A stretch of 13,384 nucleotides of DNA, taken from positions 1-13,384 of the forward strand of contig JWZX01002107.1 in NCBI GenBank assembly GCA_001275005.1. The letters run 5' to 3'. This document shows, in pieces, positions 1-5,984 of this stretch (positions within the stretch are counted from its first letter, which is position 1; each line of letters opens with the position of its first letter). The notes beneath the pieces were generated by a model. The model did no database searches. It was not told the origin of the DNA and saw only the letters and a list, made by a program, of their open reading frames with translations. This DNA is from Chrysochromulina tobinii. Its lineage: Eukaryota > Haptophyta > Prymnesiales > Chrysochromulinaceae. Both the position numbers and the translations under genes were made by a program.

Positions 1-27
1 TCGCACGCGATCTGCCTGCTGTGGTTC
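1..27 (+). CDS. Possible exon fragment of an upstream gene
   Basis: Frame 1 reads SHAICLLWF and then meets a possible donor (TTC^GTGATG). Joining this to the acceptor at 156 keeps the reading frame and continues the hydrophobic stretch of the next exon (LLWF-VRAGDRM...). The donor resembles other donors in this window that start GTGAT. The piece is very short and cut by the window edge, so this is a weak call. No family is recognised. Confidence 0.25.
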
Positions 28-156
28 GTGATGCATCACCAGTGCGTGCTGATGGCCTCTGAGTGCATGCTGATTGCCTTCATCATCAGGTGCATGCGGG
101 CGACCGCATAGCGAGGCACTGGATACTGAGTGCATGCTGATTGACTGCCTCATCAG
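28..156 (+). other. Probable intron with a copy of the next exon
   Basis: The stretch contains two cassettes of the TGCATGCTGATTGC type, each leading to a CATCAG acceptor (ending at 89 and 156). The sequence after the first acceptor (90-128) is a near-identical copy of the sequence after the second (157-195), a tandem duplication with a 67-bp period. The first copy has a TAG where the second reads ATGGCG, so the second copy is the likely real exon. Confidence 0.5.
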
Positions 157-260
157 GTGCGTGCGGGCGACCGCATGGCGAGGCACTGGATACTGGCACA
201 CGCTTTTCTCACCATCGGCTGCGCTCTTGCCGCTGGAGTACTGCCTCAATCTCATCGACC
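157..260 (+). CDS. Exon of an unrecognised, probably membrane protein
   Basis: The frame starting right after the CATCAG acceptor reads VRAGDRMARHW followed by a hydrophobic segment (ILAHAFLTIGCALAAGVL), which looks like one membrane helix. It may end at the AG|GT at 260/261, or read on to about 297 through a second hydrophobic stretch (GIALAGHLGWLLIA). The sequence around 233-267 is duplicated at about 313-347 (ATCTCATCGACCAGGTGGGA), as at other intron borders here. The layout faintly recalls bacterial-type low-temperature-requirement A membrane proteins, but this is too little to name it. Confidence 0.35.
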
Positions 261-517
261 AGGTGGGATTGCACTCGCGGGGCACCTTGGATGGCTCCTG
301 ATTGCCTCTCTAATTACCTCCATCTCATCGACCAGGTGGGATTGCTCCTCGGATGGCTCCTCTGATTCCATCTCTACTTGCCTCTCTAATTGCATCACTA
401 ATTGCCTCTCTAATTGCTCCTCGGATGGCTCCTCTGATTCCCTCTCTAAGTCGCTCAAGCGCTGCCCCAATCTCGCCTCAATCTCGCCCCAATCTCGCCC
501 CAATCTCATCTTGACAG
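261..517 (+). repeat. CT-rich repetitive stretch, probably intronic
   Basis: Reiterated units such as TTGCCTCTCTAATTG and CTCCTCGGATGGCTCCTCTG (two copies at about 345-370 and 417-440) and CCCCAATCTCG (three copies, about 463-510) end in TTGACAG at 511-517. CTAAT and CTGAT are branch-point-like. I read this as one intron with several duplicated parts, but the exact donor (260 or 340) is open. The opposite strand has an open frame rich in E, R and Q that I treat as a shadow. Confidence 0.4.
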
Positions 518-610
518 GAGATGATCGGAGATCATGGTCTCGAGGATCTCGCCAAGTGGCGTCAATTCATCAAGGCGGAGACGGGCGTCGAGCTCACCAT
601 CATCGCCTGA
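518..610 (+). CDS. Possible terminal exon of the upstream gene
   Basis: After the TTGACAG acceptor, frame 2 reads EMIGDHGLEDLAKWRQF and ends ELTIIA, TGA at 608-610. The residue mix looks protein-like. The end of this piece (GTCGAGCTCACCATCATCGC) is duplicated at about 623-643, so the stop may instead lie inside an intron and the frame may continue into the 648-788 repeat. No family is recognised and the model is weak. Confidence 0.25.
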   Translation, partial: EMIGDHGLEDLAKWRQFIKAETGVELTIIA

Positions 611-647
611 TGACGCCCGATGTCGTCGAGCTCACCATCATCGCAGA

Positions 648-788
648 GCCGCCGGGGCGCGCGGCCAGTACCTGTGCCCAAATACATGCATGCTGCCGCC
701 GGGGCGCGCGGCCAGTACCTGTGCCCAAATACATGCATGGTGCCGCCGGGGCGCGCGGCCAGTACCTGTACCCGAATGCATGCACGTA
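648..788 (+). repeat. 47-bp tandem repeat, three copies
   Basis: Units start at 648, 695 and 742 with GCCGCCGGGGCGCGCGGCC and end with a GCATGC-containing tail; the third is slightly diverged (TACCCGAATGCATGCACG). The period is not a multiple of three, so each unit is read in a different frame. The region stays open in several frames because it is GC-rich. It may belong to the 3' end or 3' UTR of the upstream gene. Each unit holds GTACCTGT, which could act as a weak donor. Confidence 0.8.
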
Positions 789-849
789 TTGGGGCGCCGA
801 GGGCGAGCGCGCGAAGTACGTACCATGTTGCCACGTGATTGGCGGCTGA

Positions 850-1193
850 GACAGGTTGCATGCCTATGGCGGCGCGGCGTCGAGTGTCCCCACTTGTGCA
901 TTCTAGCCGCACATGTATCGCACACGTGCAGCCTGCACACATGCAGGAACGATGCATGCGGATTCGATTGCATGCAGGCTCTAGCCCATAGGCCCCATAC
1001 GGTGCGCGGTGGGGCCTGCGCGCGCCGCGCCGCCGCCTAGTTACAGTTGTGTGCATGTGGACACGATTGAGAAGCTCTCGATCTCGGAGATCTGGAGATT
1101 TTTGAGAACGTCGGTGTGTTCACACGGCTTTTCCGTCATCAAGAAGTCGGACGGTCTCTTCGCTGGCTCGCTGCTCGCGCGGTCGAGGAGCCC
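850..1193 (+). promoter_or_regulatory. Gene-free region upstream of fadH
   Basis: No convincing coding sequence. Just upstream, at 832-842, CACGTG is followed by ATTGG (an inverted CCAAT). There is a perfect short hairpin at 932-947 (CCTGCA, loop CACA, TGCAGG) and an inverted repeat at 990-1017 (AGGCCCCA...TGGGGCCT). GCATGC palindromes recur. The role as promoter is inferred from position only. An in-frame TGA at 1068-1070 closes the fadH frame upstream. Confidence 0.4.
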
Positions 1194-4100
1194 ATGGCTG
1201 CCGCCTATCCAAAGCTCTTCTCGCCGCTCAAGCTGCGCGGCACGACGCTCATCAATCGATGCATCATGGGCTCCATGCACAACGGGCTCGAGGAGGGCGA
1301 CGGCTTCGGCCATCACCTCGGGCGCATGGCGGCCTTCTTCGAGGAGCGCGCCAAGGGTGGCGTCGGCCTCATGGTGACGGGTGGCATCGCTCCGAACAAC
1401 GCCGGGCGCGTCGCGCCGATGGCTGCGATGATGGCGACACCCGCCGACGCGGCGCGCCACCGTGAGGTGACCGAGGCCGTCCACCGGCACAACGGCCCCA
1501 AGATCGCGATGCAGATCCTGCACTCGGGCCGGTACGGCTACCACCCGTTCAACGTGTCGGCGTCGGCGAAGAAGGCACCCATCGGTTGGTTCACCCCCAA
1601 GGCCCTCTCGTCGGCTGAGGTCGAGCGCACGATCGAGGACTTCGTGCGCTGCGCGAGCCTCGCGCAGGAGGCTGGCTACGACGGCGTCGAGGTGAGTGCA
1701 TGCTGATTGCCTTTCATTGCATGCTGATTGCCTCCCTCATCAGGTGATAGGCTGGCCACGACGGCGTCGAGGTGATGGGCACCAAGGGGTTGCCTGACTA
1801 TGCAGAACGCCTCTGAGTGCATGCTGATTGCTTCCCTCATCAGGTGATGGGCTCCGAGGGGTACCTGATTAACCAGTTCATCGCGGCGCGTACGAACAAG
1901 CGGACGGACGAGTGGGGGGGCACGTACACGAACCGCACGCGCCTTCCACTAGCGATCGTCGAGCGGATCCGGGCGGCCGTCGACCCCAAATTCATCATCA
2001 TGTTTCGGCTCTCGATGCTTGATTTGGTGGAGGGCGGGTCGGAGTGGCCCGAGGTGGTGGCGCTGGCACAGGGCCTCGAGGCGGCCGGTGCATGCTGAGT
2101 GCATGCTGATTGCATGCTGATTGCATGCTGATTTAATTCTGATTGCATGCTGATTGCGACTGATTGGCACAGGGCCTCGAGGCGGCCGGTGCATGCTGAG
2201 TGCATGCTGATTGCATAATGATTGCATGCTGATTGCATCCTGATTGCATGCTGATTGCGACTGACTGGCACAGGGCCTCGAGGCGGCAGGTGCATCCTGA
2301 TTGCAGGCTGATTGCAGGCTGATTGCAGGCTGATTGCAGGCTGATTGCATCACTCATCAGGTGCGGACATCATCAACACGGGCATCGGGTGGCACGAGGC
2401 GCGCGTGCCCACGATCGCCACGTGCGTACCACGTGGCGGCTTCAGGTGATGACCCCTCATCAAGCCTGATTGAACCCTGATGAACTAAGATGAACCCTGC
2501 GTGCCACGTGGCGGTCTCAGATGGGTGCCGAGGAAGCCGGTAACTTCGACTGAGTGCATGCTGATTGCGACTGATTGCCTCCCTCATCAGTTGGGTGACG
2601 AGGAAGCTGCGCCAGGAGGCCAACGGAGTGACGATCCCTCTCGTGGCGACGAACCGCATCAATACGCCCGAGATCGCCGAGGAGATTCTGTCCAAGGGAG
2701 ATGCCGATCTCGTCTCGATGGCGCGCCCCTTCCTCGCGGATCCCTTCTTGCTTAATAAGGCAAAGGCGGGCACGCCCGAGCGCATCAACACTTGCATTGC
2801 ATGCAACCAGGCGTGTTTGGATCACACCTTCCAGATGAAGATCGCCTCGTGCCTCGTCAATCCGCGCGCCGGGTGAGTGCCATTGATGACCGCTGATGGC
2901 CTCCCTCATCAAGTCACCGACGCCCATCATCACCGATTGACGCTGAGTGCCACTGATTGCCGTTGAGTGCGCTGTTGATTCTCATCGAGTTCCACTGAGT
3001 GCGATCATCATCACTGATTGCGTCCATCATCATCAGGTACGAGACGGAGCTGTTCACCGACAAGCCTACCGCCCAGCCGCTCGACGTTGCCGTGGTCGGT
3101 GCAGGTCCGATGACGCCTGATGACGCCTGATGACGCCTGATGACGCCTGATGACGCCTGATGACGCCTGATGACGCCTGATGGCGCCTGATGACGCCTGA
3201 TGACGCCTGATGGCGACTGATGACGCCTGATGACGCCTGATGACGCCTGATGATGTTGCCGCGGTCGGTGCAGGTCCGGCCGGCCTCGCCTTCGCCACCA
3301 CCGCCGCCAAGCATGCAAGTGCTCACCACGGCGCCCTCACCTCTTCCCCACAGGTCCGGCCGGCCTCGCCTTCGCCACCACCGCCGCCAAGCATGCAAGT
3401 GCTCACCACGGCGCCCTCACCTCTTCCCCACAGGTCCGGCCGGCCTCGCCTTCGCCACCACCGCCGCCAAGCGCGGCCATCGGGTCACGTTGTATGAGGC
3501 GTCGGATAAGATCGGGGGGCAGTTCAATCTAGCGAAGATGGTGCCGGGCAAGGTACGTGGAGTGCCTCTGGTGGTAACGACTGATGTGAAGCGTCATCAG
3601 CTGCTGACGATCTCGGACGATCTCGTACGACCGCTAATGAAGTCTGATGACGCCTGATGACGACTGATTGCGCGCAGGAGGAGTTTTACGAGACGCTGCG
3701 ATACTTCGCGCACGAAATCAAGGCCACCGGCGTCGACCTGCGGCTGGGGACACGCGTGCGTGCTGATTGCATCTGATTGCATGCTGATTGCCTTCCTCAT
3801 CAGACTTGCGGCTGGGGACACGCGTGCGTGCTGATTGCCTGCTGATGACATCCGATGGGCGGCCGTTTGCACGCAAGGGAGCCATCAGATGTCATCAGAT
3901 GTCATCAGATGTCATCAGATGTCATCAGATGTCATCAGATGTCATCAGCAGGCGGCCGTTTGCACGTCGGATGCGATCTGATGCCCTGCCCTTTTGCATG
4001 CAAGGGAGCGCCGAGCAGCTGCATGTCTCGTTGATTGCCTCCCTCATCTTCGTTGATTGCCTCCCTCATCAGGTGAGCGCCGAGCAGCTGCAGGCCTCGG

Positions 4101-5489
4101 GGGCGCAGCGTGTGGTGCTCGCCACGGGGGTGACCCCTCGCAAACTCAACATCCCCGGCGACGACCACCCATCGGTCCTCTCGTACGTGGAGGTGCTCCA
4201 GCGAACCAAGCCGGTAACTGCGGCCCAGTGCATGCTGATTGCGCCTGATTGCCTCCCTCATCAGGTGAGCACGCGCGACCTCCGCGAAGTCTTCGTTGAT
4301 TGCCTCCCTCATCTTCGTTGATTGCCTCCCTCATCTTCGTTGATTGCCTCCCTCATCTTCGTGGATGGCCTCCCTCATCAGGTGGGCGAGCGCGTCGCCA
4401 TCATCGGAGCTGGCGGTATCGGCTTCGACGTGGCAGAATTCCTCGCCCATGGTGATTGCATGCTGATTGCCACTGATGGCCACTGATTGCCACTGATTGC
4501 GACGTGGCAGAATGCCTCGCCCATGGTGCCGATAGGCTCCCCCCCCAAAAGGCCCCGCCCAGCATGCAAGTGCTCACCGCGGCGCCCCGCCCTTCCCCAC
4601 AGGTGCCGATAGGCTCCCCCCCCCAAAGGCCCCTGCGCAGCTGCCGGCCGTGAGCTCACTCCTCGGTGGAGCCGATCACCTCTCGCCTCGCACCGCGATC
4701 ACGACGGCCGCCTTCTTGGACAGCTGGGGCATCGACCCAACCAACAGCATGCGAGGCGGCTTGCTCAATGCCGCCGGCGCGGATACGGGCGCCGCTGCGG
4801 GCGCCGCTGGAGGTGCGGCTACAGGCGCGGCGCCCGCAACGGCGCCCGCGCCGTCGCGGCAGCTGTTCCTGCTGCAGCGAAAGAAAGGCAAGCACGGCGG
4901 CGGCTTGGGCAAGACGACAGGCTGGATCCACCGTGAATCGCTCAAAAAGGAAGGTGTGAACATGATCGGCGGCGTGAGCTATGAAAAGGTGGATGATGAG
5001 GGCTTGCATATGAAAGGTCAAGCCAACCAGCACTCGAATGCTGATTGCATGCTGAGTGCATGCTGAGTGCATGCTGAGTGCATGCTGAGTGCATGCTGAG
5101 TGCATGCTGATTGCATGCTGGTCAGGCAAGGATGGCAAGCCGACCGTGCTCAAAGTGGACACCGTCGTCGTGTGTGCCGGCCAACTCTCCGATACGTCCC
5201 TCGAGAAGCCGTTACTCGCGATGGGGATCCCCACCTTCAAAATTGGAGGCGCGCACCTCGCGGCCGAGCTCGACGCCAAGCGCGCCATCGATCAGGCGAC
5301 GCGCCTCGCGGCCGAGATCGAATCTGCATCTCCGGAGAAGGTGGGAGATTTCATCGCGCCCCTCGGTATGGCCGGCTGATTGCATGCTGATTGCATGCTG
5401 CTTGCATCCCTCATCAGGTGGGAGATTTTATCGCGCCCCTTGGTATGGCCGGATGGCTCTTCCAAAAGTTTGCGAGCAAGAGCGCGTGA
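1194..5489 (+). CDS. fadH: 2,4-dienoyl-CoA reductase (FadH type), 12 exons
   Basis: Reduces 2,4-dienoyl-CoA with NADPH during breakdown of unsaturated fatty acids. Exons: 1194-1691, 1844-2087, 2361-2445, 2591-2872, 3037-3104, 3434-3552, 3678-3755, 4073-4213, 4382-4451, 4603-5016, 5126-5340, 5418-5489. All junctions keep frame and give 761 residues, against about 670 in E. coli FadH. Order: old yellow enzyme barrel (1-340) with the family's catalytic Tyr (GSEGY, 173) and His (GWHEAR, 259); 4Fe-4S cysteines 344, 347, 351 and 363; FAD motif GAGPAG (391-396); second Rossmann motif GAGGIG (514-519); GLGKTTGWIHR further on. Extra length comes from an Ala/Gly/Pro-rich insert (about 586-613) and a tail of about 30 residues. 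The ATG at 1194 fits bacterial N-termini; no in-frame ATG lies between it and the stop at 1068. The bacterial-type fusion suggests an old bacterial origin. Organelle is unclear; the end (SKSA) is not a standard peroxisomal signal. Confidence 0.93.
1692..1843 (+). other. fadH intron 1 with fossil of the joined exons
   Basis: Donor GAG^GTGAGT, acceptor CTCATCAG, phase 0, 152 bp. An internal acceptor-like CTCATCAG ends at 1743. After it comes a copy of the end of exon 1 (GGCTGGCCACGACGGCGTCG) running straight on into a copy of the start of exon 2 (GTGATGGGCACCAAGGGG versus GTGATGGGCTCCGAGGGG), then decaying. The copy therefore preserves the junction as uninterrupted sequence inside the intron. 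Confidence 0.9.
2088..2360 (+). other. fadH intron 2 with three-copy 101-bp repeat
   Basis: Donor CCG^GTGCAT, acceptor CACTCATCAG, phase 1. The end of exon 2 (GGCACAGGGCCTCGAGGCGG) recurs twice inside the intron at exactly 101-bp steps (about 2065, 2166 and 2267), each time followed by GTGCAT and a run of TGCATGCTGATTGC or TGCAGGCTGATTGC units. Three competing donors are therefore present; the first gives the frame used in the CDS model. Confidence 0.9.
2446..2590 (+). other. fadH intron 3 with fossil of the joined exons
   Basis: Donor TTCAG^GTGATG, acceptor CCCTCATCAG followed by TTGGGTG, phase 2. At about 2498-2540 the intron holds a diverged copy of the spliced junction: GTGCCACGTGGCGGTCTCAG continued by ATGGGTGCCGAGGAAG, matching exon 3 end plus exon 4 start (GGCTTCAG|TTGGGTGACGAGGAAG). 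Confidence 0.9.
2873..3036 (+). other. fadH intron 4
   Basis: Donor CGG^GTGAGT, acceptor CATCATCATCAG, phase 2, 164 bp. Filled with degenerate units (GAGTGCCACTGATTGCCG and similar) containing CTGAT or TTGAT. I see no copy of either flanking exon here, unlike most other introns in the gene. Confidence 0.85.
3111..3250 (+). repeat. 10-bp tandem repeat, 14 units
   Basis: Fourteen head-to-tail units of TGACGCCTGA with rare single changes (TGGCGCCTGA, TGGCGACTGA). Each unit border reads CCTGATGA, so every unit offers a branch-point-like CTGAT. It lies wholly within intron 5 of fadH and stays open in several frames, producing spurious reading frames. Confidence 0.97.
3274..3433 (+). repeat. 80-bp tandem duplication of exon plus acceptor module
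   Basis: Two identical-looking 80-bp units (3274-3353 and 3354-3433) precede the true exon 6 at 3434. Each unit is the first 37 bp of exon 6 (GTCCGGCCGGCCTCGCC...) followed by a 43-bp module that begins GCATGCAAGTGCTCACC and ends CTTCCCCACAG. The unit boundary falls exactly at AG|GT. Confidence 0.95.
3553..3677 (+). other. fadH intron 6
   Basis: Donor AAG^GTACGT, acceptor TGCGCGCAG, phase 0, 125 bp. Contains scattered CTGATG and CTGATTG units near the 3' end but ends in CGCGCAG rather than CATCAG. No copy of a flanking exon is visible, so this may be an older intron. Confidence 0.85.
3756..4072 (+). other. fadH intron 7 with copies of both flanking exons
   Basis: Donor CACGC^GTGCGT, acceptor CTCATCAG, phase 0. 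A copy of the exon 7 end (TTGCGGCTGGGGACACGCGT) sits at about 3806-3825 after an internal CTCATCAG. A copy of the exon 8 start (GCGCCGAGCAGCTGCA) sits at about 4007-4023. GGCGGCCGTTTGCAC at 3858 and 3951 brackets seven decamers (GTCATCAGAT type, 3881-3950). Confidence 0.88.
4214..4381 (+). other. fadH intron 8 with 22-bp repeats
   Basis: Donor CCG^GTAACT, acceptor CTCATCAG, phase 0. The 3' half is four units with a 22-bp period of the form CTTCGTTGATTGCCTCCCTC, the last mutated (GTGGATGG). An internal CTCATCAG ends at about 4264 and is followed by GTGAGCACGCGCG, only loosely like the start of exon 9 (GTGGGCGAGCGCG). Confidence 0.85.
4452..4602 (+). other. fadH intron 9 with fossil of the joined exons
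   Basis: Donor CATG^GTGATT, acceptor CCTTCCCCACAG, phase 1. The middle (about 4498-4557) is a copy of exon 9 end (GACGTGGCAGAATGCCTCGC) running without interruption into a copy of exon 10 start (GGTGCCGATAGGCTCCCC). The 5' part is the CTGATTGC cassette type; the 3' part (4562-4602) is the second acceptor module also seen in intron 5. Confidence 0.9.
5017..5125 (+). other. fadH intron 10, GAGTGCATGCT repeats
   Basis: Donor AAAG^GTCAAG, acceptor TGCTGGTCAG, phase 1. About half is a run of perfect 11-bp units TGCATGCTGAG, ending in TGCATGCTGATTGCATGCTG. The first bases (GTCAAGCCAACC) weakly resemble sequence near the start of exon 11 (GGCAAGCCGACC), which may be a trace of duplication. The junction restores KGKDGKPTV. 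Confidence 0.85.
5341..5417 (+). other. fadH intron 11 starting with a copy of exon 12
   Basis: Donor GAGAAG^GTGGGA, acceptor CCCTCATCAG, phase 0, 77 bp. The first 35 bp match the start of exon 12 with two silent differences (ATTTCATCGCGCCCCTCGG versus ATTTTATCGCGCCCCTTGG). Reading through gives VGDFIAPLGMAG and then TGA at 5377-5379; splicing gives the same residues followed by WLFQKFASKSA. Confidence 0.85.
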
Positions 5490-5984
5490 TCGCACGCTCG
5501 TGACGGCACGCTCGTGATGGTGTGCGTGAAATTGCGTGCGTCCTCGCGGCGAACGGCGCTCAGGCCTTTAGACGCGACCCCCCTTTGGCTGATGAGGAAG
5601 GCAATTAGCATGCACTCAGAGGCCTAAGTGACGCCCCTTTGGCTGGGGGTGCGGCGGGGCAGGACGGGCTCTGGTCAACGATCAGGGTGAAGGCTGGAAA
5701 CGTAAAGACAGGCGGAGCCGGAGGCGGCCCACGGTCGTACACTACTCGGCTTCGCGTCGTCCCGTTCCGTTCGGTTGGCTTTGGCACACGGATTGTGATT
5801 TGTGTCAAGTGATGTTGTACGATACAAATACAAAGCGCACGGCCCGCTCCCAAATACACGAAAATCGAAAGATTAGGGGTCATCCCTAGATCATACGCAC
5901 GAATATCCCATCGAATGCGAGATCCGGGAACGGAAGTTCAGTCTACATTTCCCTGTCTCTCTATTGACTATTCAACAACAACTA
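5490..5984. other. Convergent spacer between fadH and the glycosyltransferase gene
   Basis: About 495 bp hold the 3' regions of two genes that point at each other. No convincing coding sequence or known RNA. A minus-strand open frame (5883 down to 5605) can be extended by removing the 44-bp intron-like element, but it would then run antisense across the last fadH exon, so I do not call it a gene. Confidence 0.5.
5589..5632 (-). repeat. Intron-like cassette on the minus strand
   Basis: On the minus strand the sequence reads GGGGC^GTCACT ... GAGTGCATGCTAATTGCC ... TTCCTCATCAG^CCAAAGG, the same cassette type as in fadH introns. It is flanked by a direct repeat (AGCCAAAGGGG at both ends; plus-strand CCCCTTTGGCT at about 5580 and 5634). 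Because cassettes elsewhere match the transcribed strand, it suggests a minus-strand transcript, most simply the 3' UTR of the glycosyltransferase-like gene. At 44 bp it would be a very short intron. Confidence 0.55.

Larger units (their letters stand above)
3105..3433 (+). other. fadH intron 5, compound, inside the FAD motif
   Basis: Donor GCAG^GTCCGA, acceptor CTTCCCCACAG, phase 1, splitting the second glycine codon of the GAGPAG motif. The end of exon 5 (GTTGCCGTGGTCGGTGCAG) is repeated before an internal acceptor at 3273 with two changes. Between them lie 14 decamers, then two 80-bp units that each start with a copy of exon 6. Only the third exon-6 copy, at 3434, leads in frame to RGHRVTLYEA. 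Confidence 0.85.

Noticed and set aside
252-509. Minus-strand 85-codon frame with a coiled-coil look (E/R/Q-rich)
   Set aside because: It is the reverse of CT-rich intron-like repeats on the transcribed plus strand; the periodicity explains the apparent coiled coil.
1116-1193. 26-residue N-terminal extension of FadH resembling a mitochondrial targeting peptide
   Set aside because: It would start with GTG, has no ATG, and the frame is closed by TGA at 1068-1070. It would be real only with an unseen upstream exon.
1840-2357. Long minus-strand open frames rich in N-Q-H-A-I-S-M-Q-S
   Set aside because: They are translations of the intron cassettes antisense to fadH, with repeated low-complexity peptides and no family match.
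3111-3250. CRISPR array or satellite
   Set aside because: The units are head-to-tail decamers without unique spacers, they sit inside an intron of a eukaryotic gene, and no cas genes are present.
3100-3950. Box C/D snoRNA-like motifs (TGATGA and CTGA) in the intron repeats
   Set aside because: The motifs arise automatically from the repeat unit, and I see no terminal stem, guide spacing or defined RNA length.
5414-5883. A 141-residue minus-strand gene made by removing the 44-bp cassette
   Set aside because: It overlaps the last fadH exon antisense, has no recognisable motif, and is more simply a 3' UTR.
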